Part shown: one piece after another, positions 21,801 to 36,433 of the stretch
Numbering within the stretch: position 1 is the stretch's first letter
Layout: the number at the start of each line of letters is the position of its first letter
Origin: Lateolabrax maculatus
Taxonomy: Eukaryota > Chordata > Actinopteri > Acropomatiformes > Lateolabracidae
DNA: 64,000 nucleotides
Reading direction: 5' to 3'
Assembly (NCBI GenBank): GCA_031216445.1
Contig: CM062197.1
Location: forward strand, 26,562,001-26,626,000
Position numbers and translations under genes: made by a program
The notes under the pieces: generated by a model
Databases searched by the model: none
What the model was told of the DNA's origin: nothing
What the model saw: the letters and a program-made list of their open reading frames with translations, nothing else

Positions 21801-24800
21801 ACCTTATTTCATCAAAAGAAGTTGATAAATAAGCAAACTTGCTCTGAATGATGTTATTCAACAGAACTGAGTGTTTCCATGCTTCTGTTATGAAAATAAA
21901 CATCAACAGTCAAAAAACACCTTATTTCATCAAAAGAAGTTGATAAATAAGCAAACTTGCTCTGAATGATGTTATTCAACAGAAAGGAGTGTTTTCATAA
22001 TACTGTGATGAAAATAAACATCAACTGTCAAAAAACACCTTATTTCATCAAAAGAAGTTGATAAATAAGCAAACTTGCTCTGAATGATGTTATTCAACAG
22101 AAAGGAGTGTTTTCATAATAATGTGACCATAATAAACATCAACAGTCAAAAAACACCTTATTTCATCAAAAGAAGTTGATAAATAAGCAAAGTAAACATC
22201 AACAGAACTGAATGATGTTATTCAACAGAACTGAGTGTTTTCATAATAATGTGACCATAATAAACATCAACTGTCATAAAACACCTTATTTCATCAAAAG
22301 AAGTTGATAAATAAGCAAACTTGCTCTGAATGATGTTATTCAACAGAACTGAGTGTTTTCATAATAATGTGACCATAATAAACATCAACTGTCATAAAAC
22401 ACCTTATCTGATCAAAAGAAGTTGATAAATAAGCAAACTTGCTCTGAATGATGTTATTCAACAGAAAGGAGTGTTTTCATAATAATGTGACCATAATAAA
22501 CATCAACAGTCATAAAACACCTTATTTCATCAAAAGAAGTTGATAAATAAGCAAACTTGCTCTGAATGATGTTATTCAACAGAACTGAGTGTTTCCATGC
22601 TTCTGTTATGAAAATAAACATCAACAGTCAAAAAACACCTTATTTCATCAAAAGAAGTTGATAAATAAGCAATCTTGCTCTGAATGATGTTATTCAACAG
22701 AAAGGAGTGTTTTCATAATACTGTGACCATAATAAACATCAACAGTCATAAAACACCTTATTTCATCAAAAGAAGTTGATAAATAAGCAAACATCAACAG
22801 AACTGAATGATGTTATTCAACAGAACTGAGTGTTTTCATAATAATGTGACCATAATAAACATCAACTGTCATAAAACACCTTATTTCATCAAAAGAAGTT
22901 GATAAATAAGCAAAGTAAACATCAACAGAACTGAATGATGTTATTCAACAGAACTGAGTGTTTTCATAATAATGTGACCATAATAAACATCAACTGTCAT
23001 AAAACACCTTATTTCATCAAAAGAAGTTGATAAATAAGCAAACTTGCTCTGAATGATGTTATTCAACAGAACTGAGTGTTTTCATAATAATGTGACCATA
23101 ATAAACATCAACTGTCATAAAACACCTTATTTCATCAAAAGAAGTTGATAAATAAGCAAACTTGCTCTGAATGATGTTATTCAACAGAACTGAGTGTTTT
23201 CATAATAATGTGACCATAATAAACATCAACTGTCATAAAACACCTTATTTCATCAAAAGAAGTTGATAAATAAGCAAAGTAAACATCAACAGAACTGAAT
23301 GATGTTATTCAACAGAACTGAGTGTTTTCATAATAATGTGACCATAATAAACATCAACTGTCATAAAACACCTTATTTCATCAAAAGAAGTTGATAAATA
23401 AGCAAAGTAAACATCAACAGAACTGAATGATGTTATTCAACAGAACTGAGTGTTTTCGTAATAATGTGACCATAATAAACATCAACTGTCATAAAACACC
23501 TTATTTCATCAAAAGAAGTTGATAAATAAGCAAACTTGCTCTGAATGATGTTATTCAACAGAACTGAGTGTTTTCATAATAATGTGACCATAATAAACAT
23601 CAACTGTCATAAAACACCTTATTTCATCAAAAGAAGTTGATAAATAAGCAAAGTAAACATCAACAGAACTGAATGATGTTATTCAACAGAACTGAGTGTT
23701 TTCATAATAATGTGACCATAATAAACATCAACAGTCATAAAACACCTTATTTCATCAAAAGAAGTTGATAAATAAGCAAACTTGCTCTGAATGATGTTAT
23801 TCAACAGAACTGAGTGTTTCCATGCTTCTGTTATGAAAATAAACATCAACAGTCAAAAAACACCTTATTTCATCAAAAGAAGTTGATAAATAAGCAAACT
23901 TGCTCTGAATGATGTTATTCAACAGAAAGGAGTGTTTTCATAATACTGTGATGAAAATAAACATCAACTGTCAAAAAACACCTTATTTCATCAAAAGAAG
24001 TTGATAAATAAGCAAACATGCTCTGAATGATGTTATTCAACAGAACTGAGTGTTTCCATGCTTCTGTTATGAAAATAAACATCAACAGTCAAAAAACACC
24101 TTATTTCATCAAAAGAAGTTGATAAATAAGCAAATTTGCTCCCAATGATGTTATTCAACAGAAAGGAGTGTTTTCATAATACTGTGATGAAAATAAACAT
24201 CAACTGTCAAAAAACACCTTATTTCATCAAAAGAAGTTGATAAATAAGCAAACTTGCTCTGAATGATGTTATTCAACAGAAAGGAGTGTTTTCATAATAA
24301 TGTGACCATAATAAACATCAACAGTCATAAAACACCTTAATTCATCAAAAGAAGTTGATAAATAAGCAAAGTAAACATCAACAGAACTGAATGATGTTAT
24401 TCAACAGAACTGAGTGTTTTCATAATAATGTGACCATAATAAACATCAACAGTCATAAAACACCTTAATTCATCAAAAGAAGTTGATAAATAAGCAAAGT
24501 AAACATCAACAGAACTGAATGATGTTATTCAACAGAACTGAGTGTTTTCATAATAATGTGACCATAATAAACATCAACAGTCATAAAACACCTTATTTCA
24601 TCAAAAGAAGTTGATAAATAAGCAAACTTGCTCTGAATGATGTTATTCAACAGAAAGGAGTGTTTTCATAATACTGTGACCATAATAAACATCAACAGTC
24701 ATAAAACACCTTATTTCATCAAAAGAAGTTGATAAATAAGCAAACATCAACAGAACTGAATGATGTTATTCAACAGAACTGAGTGTTTTCATAATAATGT

Positions 24801-27800
24801 GACCATAATAAACATCAACAGTCATAAAACACCTTATTTCATCAAAAGAAGTTGATAAATAAGCAAAGTAAACATCAACAGAACTGAATGATGTTATTCA
24901 ACAGAACTGAGTGTTTTCATAATAATGTGACCATAATAAACATCAACTGTCATAAAACACCTTATTTCATCAAAAGAAGTTGATAAATAAGCAAACTTGC
25001 TCTGAATGATGTTATTCAACAGAACTGAGTGTTTCCATAATAATGTGACCATAATAAACATCAACTGTCATAAAACACCTTATTTCATCAAAAGAAGTTG
25101 ATAAATAAGCAAAGTAAACATCAACAGAACTGAATGATGTTATTCAACAGAACTGAGTGTTTTCATAATAATGTGACCATAATAAACATCAACAGTCATA
25201 AAACACCTTATTTCATCAAAAGAAGTTGATAAATAAGCAAAGTAAACATCAACAGAACTGAATGATGTTATTCAACAGAACTGAGTGTTTTCATAATAAT
25301 GTGACCATAATAAACATCAACTGTCATAAAACACCTTATTTCATCAAAAGAAGTTGATAAATAAGCAAACTTGCTCTGAATGATGTTATTCAACAGAACT
25401 GAGTGTTTTCATAATAATGTGACCATAATAAACATCAACTGTCATAAAACACCTTATTTGATCAAAAGATGTTGATAAATAAGCAAAGTAAACATCAACA
25501 GAACTGAATGATGTTATTCAACAGAACTGAGTGTTTTCATAATAATGTGACCATAATAAACATCAACAGTCATAAAACACCTTATTTCATCAAAAGAAGT
25601 TGATAAATAAGCAAACATGCTCTGAATGATGTTATTCAACAGAACTGAGTGTTTCCATGCTTCTGTTATGAAAATTAACATCAACTGTCAAAACACACCT
25701 TATTTCATCAAAAGAAGTTGATAAATAAGCAAACTTGCTCTCAATGATGTTATTCAACAGAAAGGAGTGTTTTCATAATAATGTGACCATAATAAACATC
25801 AACAGTCAAAAAACACCTTATTTCATCAAAAGAAGTTGATAAATAAGCAAAGTAAACATCAACAGAACTGAATGATGTTATTCAACAGAACTGAGTGTTT
25901 TCATAATAATGTGACCATAATAAACATCAACTGTCATAAAACACCTTATTTCATCAAAAGAAGTTGATAAATAAGCAAAGTAAACATCAACAGAACTGAA
26001 TGATGTTATTCAACAGAACTGAGTGTTTTCATAATAATGTGACCATAATAAACATCAACTGTCATAAAACACCTTATTTCATCAAAAGAAGTTGATAAAT
26101 AAGCAAACTTGCTCTGAATGATGTTATTCAACAGAACTGAGTGTTTTCATAATAATGTGACCATAATAAACATCAACTGTCATAAAACACCTTATTTCAT
26201 CAAAAGAAGTTGATAAATAAGCAAAGTAAACATCAACAGAACTGAATGATGTTATTCAACAGAACTGAGTGTTTTCATAATAATGTGACCATAATAAACA
26301 TCAACAGTCATAAAACACCTTATTTCAACAAAAGAAGTTGATGAACAAGCAAACTTGCTCTGAATGATGTTATTCAACAGAAAGGAGTGTTTTCATAATA
26401 ATGTGACCATAATAAACATCAACAGTCATAAAACACCTTATTTCATCAAAAGAAGTTGATAAATAAGCAAACTTGCTCTGAATGATGTTATTCAACAGAA
26501 CTGAGTGTTTCCATGCTTCTGTTATGAAAATAAACATCAACAGTCAAAAAACACCTTATTTCATCAAAAGAAGTTGATAAATAAGCAAACTTGCTCTGAA
26601 TGATGTTATTCAACAGAAAGGAGTGTTTTCATAATACTGTGACCATAATAAACATCAACAGTCATAAAACACCTTATTTCATCAAAAGAAGTTGATAAAT
26701 AAGCAAACATCAACAGAACTGAATGATGTTATTCAACAGAACTGAGTGTTTTCATAATAATGTGACCATAATAAACATCAACAGTCATAAAACACCTTAT
26801 TTCATCAAAAGAAGTTGATAAATAAGCAAAGTAAACATCAACAGAACTGAATGATGTTATTCAACAGAACTGAGTGTTTTCATAATAATGTGACCATAAT
26901 AAACATCAACTGTCATAAAACACCTTATTTCATCAAAAGAAGTTGATAAATAAGCAAACTTGCTCTGAATGATGTTATTCAACAGAACTGAGTGTTTTCA
27001 TAATAATGTGACCATAATAAACATCAACTGTCATAAAACACCTTATTTCATCAAAAGAAGTTGATAAATAAGCAAACTTGCTCTGAATGATGTTATTCAA
27101 CAGAACTGAGTGTTTTCATAATAATGTGACCATAATAAACATCAACTGTCATAAAACACCTTATTTCATCAAAAGAAGTTGATAAATAAGCAAAGTAAAC
27201 ATCAACAGAACTGAATGATGTTATTCAACAGAACTGAGTGTTTTCATAATAATGTGACCATAATAAACATCAACAGTCATAAAACACCTTATTTCAACAA
27301 AAGAAGTTGATAAACAAGCAAACTTGCTCTGAATGATGTTATTCAACAGAAAGGAGTGTTTTCATAATAATGTGACCATAATAAACATCAACAGTCATAA
27401 AACACCTTATTTCATCAAAAAAAGTTGATAAATAAGCAAACTTGCTCTGAATGATGTTATTCAACAGAACTGAGTGTTTCCATGCTTCTGTTATGAAAAT
27501 AAACATCAACAGTCAAAAAACACCTTATTTCATCAAAATAAGTTGATAAATAAGCAAACTTGCTCTGAATGATGTTATTCAACAGAAAGGAGTGTTTTCA
27601 TAATACTGTGACCATAATAAACATCAACAGTCATAAAACACCTTATTTCATCAAAAGAAGTTGATAAATAAGCAAACATCAACAGAACTGAATGATGTTA
27701 TTCAACAGAACTGAGTGTTTTCATAATAATGTGACCATAATAAACATCAACAGTCATAAAACACCTTATTTCATCAAAAGAAGTTGATAAATAAGCAAAC

Positions 27801-30800
27801 TTGCTCTGAATGATGTTATTCAACAGAACTGAGTGTTTTCATAATAATGTGACCATAATAAACATCAACTGTCATAAAACACCTTATTTCATCAAAAGAA
27901 GTTGATAAATAAGCAAACTTGCTCTGAATGATGTTATTCAACAGAACTGAGTGTTTTCATAATAATGTGACCATAATAAACATCAACTGTCATAAAACAC
28001 CTTATTTCATCAAAAGAAGTTGATAAATAAGCAAAGTAAACATCAACAGAACTGAATGATGTTATTCAACAGAACTGAGTGTTTTCATAATAATGTGACC
28101 ATAATAAACATCAACTGTCATAAAACACCTTATTTCATCAAAAGAAGTTGATAAATAAGCAAAGTAAACATCAACAGAACTGAATGATGTTATTCAACAG
28201 AACTGAGTGTTTTCGTAATAATGTGACCATAATAAACATCAACTGTCATAAAACACCTTATTTCATCAAAAGAAGTTGATAAATAAGCAAACTTGCTCTG
28301 AATGATGTTATTCAACAGAACTGAGTGTTTTCATAATAATGTGACCATAATAAACATCAACTGTCATAAAACACCTTATTTCATCAAAAGAAGTTGATAA
28401 ATAAGCAAACTTGCTCTGAATGATGTTATTCAACAGAACTGAGTGTTTCCATAATAATGTGACCATAATAAACATCAACTGTCATAAAACACCTTATTTC
28501 ATCAAAAGAAGTTGATAAATAAGCAAAGTAAACATCAACAGAACTGAATGATGTTATTCAACAGAACTGAGTGTTTTCATAATAATGTGACCATAATAAA
28601 CATCAACAGTCATAAAACACCTTATTTCATCAAAAGAAGTTGATAAATAAGCAAAGTAAACATCAACAGAACTGAATGATGTTATTCAACAGAACTGAGT
28701 GTTTTCATAATAATGTGACCATAATAAACATCAACTGTCATAAAACACCTTATTTCATCAAAAGAAGTTGATAAATAAGCAAACTTGCTCTGAATGATGT
28801 TATTCAACAGAACTGAGTGTTTTCATAATAATGTGACCATAATAAACATCAACTGTCATAAAACACCTTATTTGATCAAAAGATGTTGATAAATAAGCAA
28901 AGTAAACATCAACAGAACTGAATGATGTTATTCAACAGAACTGAGTGTTTTCATAATAATGTGACCATAATAAACATCAACAGTCATAAAACACCTTATT
29001 TCATCAAAAGAAGTTGATAAATAAGCAAACATGCTCTGAATGATGTTATTCAACAGAACTGAGTGTTTCCATGCTTCTGTTATGAAAATTAACATCAACT
29101 GTCAAAACACACCTTATTTCATCAAAAGAAGTTGATAAATAAGCAAACTTGCTCTCAATGATGTTATTCAACAGAAAGGAGTGTTTTCATAATAATGTGA
29201 CCATAATAAACATCAACAGTCAAAAAACACCTTATTTCATCAAAAGAAGTTGATAAATAAGCAAAGTAAACATCAACAGAACTGAATGATGTTATTCAAC
29301 AGAACTGAGTGTTTTCATAATAATGTGACCATAATAAACATCAACAGTCATAAAACACCTTATTTCATCAAAAGAAGTTGATAAATAAGCAAAGTAAACA
29401 TCAACAGAACTGAATGATGTTATTCAACAGAACTGAGTGTTTTCATAATAATGTGACCATAATAAACATCAACTGTCATAAAACACCTTATTTCATCAAA
29501 AGAAGTTGATAAATAAGCAAAGTAAACATCAACAGAACTGAATGATGTTATTCAACAGAACTGAGTGTTTTCATAATAATGTGACCATAATAAACATCAA
29601 CTGTCATAAAACACCTTATTTGATCAAAAGATGTTGATAAATAAGCAAAGTAAACATCAACAGAACTGAATGATGTTATTCAACAGAACTGAGTGTTTTC
29701 ATAATAATGTGACCATAATAAACATCAACAGTCATAAAACACCTTATTTCAACAAAAGAAGTTGATAAACAAGCAAACTTGCTCTGAATGATGTTATTCA
29801 ACAGAAAGGAGTGTTTTCATAATAATGTGACCATAATAAACATCAACAGTCATAAAACACCTTATTTCATCAAAAGAAGTTGATAAATAAGCAAACTTGC
29901 TCTGAATGATGTTATTCAACAGAAAGGAGTGTTTTCATAATAATGTGACCATAATAAACATCAACAGTCAAAAAACACCTTATTTCATCAAAAGAAGTTG
30001 ATAAATAAGCAAAGTAAACATCAACAGAACTGAATGATGTTATTCAACAGAACTGAGTGTTTTCATGCTTCTGTTATGAAAATAAACATCAACAGTCAAA
30101 AAACACCTTATTTCATCAAAAGAAGTTGATAAATAAGCAAAGTAAACATCAACAGAACTGAATGATGTTATTCAACAGAACTGAGTGTTTTCATGCTTCT
30201 GTTATGAAAATAAACATCAACAGTCAAAAAACACCTTATTTCATCAAAAGAAGTTGATAAATAAGCAAACTTGCTCTGAATGATGTTATTCAACAGAAAT
30301 GAATTTTTTCATAATACTGTGACCATAATAAACATCAACAGTCATAAAACACCTTATTTCATCAAAAGAAGTTGATAAATAAGCAAAGTAAACATCAACA
30401 GAACTGAATGATGTTATTCAACAAAACTGAGTGTTTTCATAATAATGTGACCATAATAAACATCAACAGTCAAAAAACACCTTATTTCATCAAAAGAAGT
30501 TGATAAATAAGCAAAGTAAACATCAACAGAACTGAATGATGTTATTCAACAGAACTGAGTGTTTTCATGCTTCTGTTATGAAAATAAACATCAACAGTCA
30601 AAAAACACCTTATTTCATCAAAAGAAGTTGATAAATAAGCAAAGTAAACATCAACAGAACTGAATGATGTTATTCAACAGAACTGAGTGTTTTCATGCTT
30701 CTGTTATGAAAATAAACATCAACAGTCAAAAAACACCTTATTTCATCAAAAGAAGTTGATAAATAAGCAAACTTGCTCTGAATGATGTTATTCAACAGAA

Positions 30801-33800
30801 ATGAATTTTTTCATAATACTGTGACCATAATAAACATCAACAGTCATAAAACACCTTATTTCATCAAAAGAAGTTGATAAATAAGCAAAGTAAACATCAA
30901 CAGAACTGAATGATGTTATTCAACAAAACTGAGTGTTTTCATAATAATGTGACCATAATAAACATCAACAGTCAAAAAACACCTTATTTCATCAAAAGAA
31001 GTTGATAAATAAGCAAAGTAAACATCAACAGAACTGAATGATGTTATTCAACAGAACTGAGTGTTTTCATAATAATGTGACCATAATAAACATCAACAGT
31101 CATAAAACACCTTATTTCATCAAAAGAAGTTGATAAATAAGCAAAGTAAACATCAACAGAACTGAATGATGTTATTCAACAGAACTGAGTGTTTTCATAA
31201 TAATGTGACCATAATAAACATCAACAGTCATAAAACACCTTAATTCATCAAAAGAAGTTGATAAATAAGCAAAGTAAACATCAACAGAACTGAATGATGT
31301 TATTCAACAGAACTGAGTGTTTTCATAATAATGTGACCATAATAAACATCAACTGTCATAAAACACCTTATTTCATCAAAAGAAGTTGATAAATAAGCAA
31401 ACTTGCTCTGAATGATGTTATTCAACAGAACTGAGTGTTTTCATAATAATGTGACCATAATAAACATCAACTGTCATAAAACACCTTATTTCATCAAAAG
31501 AAGTTGATAAATAAGCAAAGTAAACATCAACAGAACTGAATGATGTTATTCAACAGAACTGAGTGTTTTCATAATAATGTGACCATAATAAACATCAACA
31601 GTCATAAAACACCTTATTTCAACAAAAGAAGTTGATAAACAAGCAAACTTGCTCTGAATGATGTTATTCAACAGAAAGGAGTGTTTTCATAATAATGTGA
31701 CCATAATAAACATCAACAGTCATAAAACACCTTATTTCATCAAAAGAAGTTGATAAATAAGCAAACTTGCTCTGAATGATGTTATTCAACAGAACTGAGT
31801 GTTTCCATGCTTCTGTTATGAAAATAAACATCAACAGTCAAAAAACACCTTATTTCATCAAAAGAAGTTGATAAATAAGCAAACTTGCTCTGAATGATGT
31901 TATTCAACAGAAAGGAGTGTTTTCATAATACTGTGACCATAATAAACATCAACAGTCATAAAACACCTTATTTCATCAAAAGAAGTTGATAAATAAGCAA
32001 ACTTGCTCTGAATGATGTTATTCAACAGAACTGAGTGTTTTCATAATAATGTGACCATAATAAACATCAACTGTCATAAAACACCTTATTTCATCAAAAG
32101 AAGTTGATAAATAAGCAAAGTAAACATCAACAGAACTGAATGATGTTATTCAACAGAACTGAGTGTTTTCATAATAATGTGACCATAATAAACATCAACA
32201 GTCATAAAACACCTTATTTCATCAAAAGAAGTTGATAAATAAGCAAAGTAAACATCAACAGAACTGAATGATGTTATTCAACAGAACTGAGTGTTTTCAT
32301 AATAATGTGACCATAATAAACATCAACTGTCATAAAACACCTTATTTGATCAAAAGATGTTGATAAATAAGCAAAGTAAACATCAACAGAACTGAATGAT
32401 GTTATTCAACAGAACTGAGTGTTTTCATAATAATGTGACCATAATAAACATCAACTGTCATAAAACACCTTATTTGATCAAAAGATGTTGATAAATAAGC
32501 AAAGTAAACATCAACAGAACTGAATGATGTTATTCAACAGAACTGAGTGTTTTCATAATAATGTGACCATAATAAACATCAACAGTCATAAAACACCTTA
32601 TTTCAACAAAAGAAGTTGATAAACAAGCAAACTTGCTCTGAATGATGTTATTCAACAGAAAGGAGTGTTTTCATAATAATGTGACCATAATAAACATCAA
32701 CAGTCATAAAACACCTTATTTCATCAAAAAAAGTTGATAAATAAGCAAACTTGCTCTGAATGATGTTATTCAACAGAACTGAGTGTTTCCATGCTTCTGT
32801 TATGAAAATAAACATCAACAGTCAAAAAACACCTTATTTCATCAAAATAAGTTGATAAATAAGCAAACTTGCTCTGAATGATGTTATTCAACAGAAAGGA
32901 GTGTTTTCATAATACTGTGACCATAATAAACATCAACAGTCATAAAACACCTTATTTCAACAAAAGAAGTTGATAAACAAGCAAACTTGCTCTGAATGAT
33001 GTTATTCAACAGAAAGGAGTGTTTTCATAATAATGTGACCATAATAAACATCAACAGTCATAAAACACCTTATTTCATCAAAAAAAGTTGATAAATAAGC
33101 AAACTTGCTCTGAATGATGTTATTCAACAGAACTGAGTGTTTCCATGCTTCTGTTATGAAAATAAACATCAACAGTCAAAAAACACCTTATTTCATCAAA
33201 ATAAGTTGATAAATAAGCAAACTTGCTCTGAATGATGTTATTCAACAGAAAGGAGTGTTTTCATAATACTGTGACCATAATAAACATCAACAGTCATAAA
33301 ACACCTTATTTCATCAAAAGAAGTTGATAAATAAGCAAACATCAACAGAACTGAATGATGTTATTCAACAGAACTGAGTGTTTTCATAATAATGTGACCA
33401 TAATAAACATCAACAGTCATAAAACACCTTATTTCATCAAAAGAAGTTGATAAATAAGCAAAGTAAACATCAACAGAACTGAATGATGTTATTCAACAGA
33501 ACTGAGTGTTTTCATAATAATGTGACCATAATAAACATCAACTGTCATAAAACACCTTATTTCATCAAAAGAAGTTGATAAATAAGCAAACTTGCTCTGA
33601 ATGATGTTATTCAACAGAACTGAGTGTTTCCATGCTTCTGTTATGAAAATAAACATCAACTGTCAAAACACACCTTATTTCATCAAAAGAAGTTGATAAA
33701 TAAGCAAACTTGCTCTGAATGATGTTATTCAACAGAAAGGAGTGTTTTCATAATAATGTGACCATAATAAACATCAACAGTCAAAAAACACCTTATTTCA

Positions 33801-36433
33801 TCAAAAGAAGTTGATAAATAAGCAAAGTAAACATCAACAGAACTGAATGATGTTATTCAACAGAACTGAGTGTTTTCATGCTTCTGTTATGAAAATAAAC
33901 ATCAACAGTCAAAAAACACCTTATTTCATCAAAAGAAGTTGATAAATAAGCAAACTTGCTCTGAATGATGTTATTCAACAGAAATGAATTTTTTCATAAT
34001 ACTGTGACCATAATAAACATCAACAGTCATAAAACACCTTATTTCATCAAAAGAAGTTGATAAATAAGCAAAGTAAACATCAACAGAACTGAATGATGTT
34101 ATTCAACAAAACTGAGTGTTTTCATAATAATGTGACCATAATAAACATCAACAGTCAAAAAACACCTTATTTCATCAAAAGAAGTTGATAAATAAGCAAA
34201 GTAAACATCAACAGAACTGAATGATGTTATTCAACAGAACTGAGTGTTTTCATAATAATGTGACCATAATAAACATCAACAGTCATAAAACACCTTATTT
34301 CATCAAAAGAAGTTGATAAATAAGCAAAGTAAACATCAACAGAACTGAATGATGTTATTCAACAGAACTGAGTGTTTTCATAATAATGTGACCATAATAA
34401 ACATCAACAGTCATAAAACACCTTAATTCATCAAAAGAAGTTGATAAATAAGCAAAGTAAACATCAACAGAACTGAATGATGTTATTCAACAGAACTGAG
34501 TGTTTTCATAATAATGTGACCATAATAAACATCAACTGTCATAAAACACCTTATTTCATCAAAAGAAGTTGATAAATAAGCAAACTTGCTCTGAATGATG
34601 TTATTCAACAGAACTGAGTGTTTTCATAATAATGTGACCATAATAAACATCAACTGTCATAAAACACCTTATTTCATCAAAAGAAGTTGATAAATAAGCA
34701 AAGTAAACATCAACAGAACTGAATGATGTTATTCAACAGAACTGAGTGTTTTCATAATAATGTGACCATAATAAACATCAACTGTCATAAAACACCTTAT
34801 TTCATCAAAAGAAGTTGATAAATAAGCAAACTTGCTCTGAATGATGTTATTCAACAGAAAGGAGTGTTTTCATAATAATGTGACCATAATAAACATCAAC
34901 AGTCATAAAACACCTTATTTCATCAAAAGAAGTTGATAAATAAGCAAACATGCTCTGAATGATGTTATTCAACAGAACTGAGTGTTTCCATGCTTCTGTT
35001 ATGAAAATAAACATCAACTGTCAAAACACACCTTATTTCATCAAAAGAAGTTGATAAATAAGCAAACTTGCTCTGAATGATGTTATTCAACAGAAAGGAG
35101 TGTTTTCATAATAATGTGACCATAATAAACATCAACAGTCAAAAAACACCTTATTTCATCAAAAGAAGTTGATAAATAAGCAAAGTAAACATCAACAGAA
35201 CTGAATGATGTTATTCAACAGAACTGAGTGTTTTCATGCTTCTGTTATGAAAATAAACATCAACAGTCAAAAAACACCTTATTTAATCAAAAGAAGTTGA
35301 TAAATAAGCAAAGTAAACATCAACAGAACTGAATGATGTTATTCAACAGAACTGAGTGTTTTCATGCTTCTGTTATGAAAATAAACATCAACAGTCAAAA
35401 AACACCTTATTTCATCAAAAGAAGTTGATAAATAAGCAAACTTGCTCTGAATGATGTTATTCAACAGAAATGAATTTTTTCATAATACTGTGACCATAAT
35501 AAACATCAACAGTCATAAAACACCTTATTTCATCAAAAGAAGTTGATAAATAAGCAAAGTAAACATCAACAGAACTGAATGATGTTATTCAACAGAACTG
35601 AGTGTTTTCATAATAATGTGACCATAATAAACATCAACAGTCAAAAAACACCTTATTTCATCAAAAGAAGTTGATAAATAAGCAAAGTAAACATCAACAG
35701 AACTGAATGATGTTATTCAACAGAACTGAGTGTTTTCATGCTTCTGTTATGAAAATAAACATCAACAGTCAAAAAACACCTTATTTCATCAAAAGAAGTT
35801 GATAAATAAGCAAACTTGCTCTGAATGATGTTATTCAACAGAAATGAATTTTTTCATAATACTGTGACCATAAGAAACATCAACAGTCATAAAACACCTT
35901 ATTTCATCAAAAGAAGTTGATAAATAAGCAAAGTAAACATCAACAGAACTGAATGATGTTATTCAACAGAAAGGAGTGTTTTCATAATACTGTGATGAAA
36001 ATAAACATCAACTGTCAAAAAAACACCTTATTTCATCAAAAGAAGTTGATAAATAAGCAAACATGCTCTGAATGATGTTATTCAACAGAACTGAGTGTTT
36101 CCATGCTTCTGTTATGAAAATAAACATCAACAGTCAAAAAACACCTTATTTCATCAAAAGAAGTTGATAAATAAGCAAACTTGCTCTGAATGATGTTATT
36201 CAACAGAAAGGAGTGTTTTCATAATAATGTGACCATAATAAACATCAACAGTCAAAAAACACCTTATTTCATCAAAAGAAGTTGATAAATAAGCAAAGTA
36301 AACATCAACAGAACTGAATGATGTTATTCAACAGAACTGAGTGTTTTCATGCTTCTGTTATGAAAATAAACATCAACAGTCAAAAAACACCTTATTTCAT
36401 CAAAAGAAGTTGATAAATAAGCAAACTTGCTCT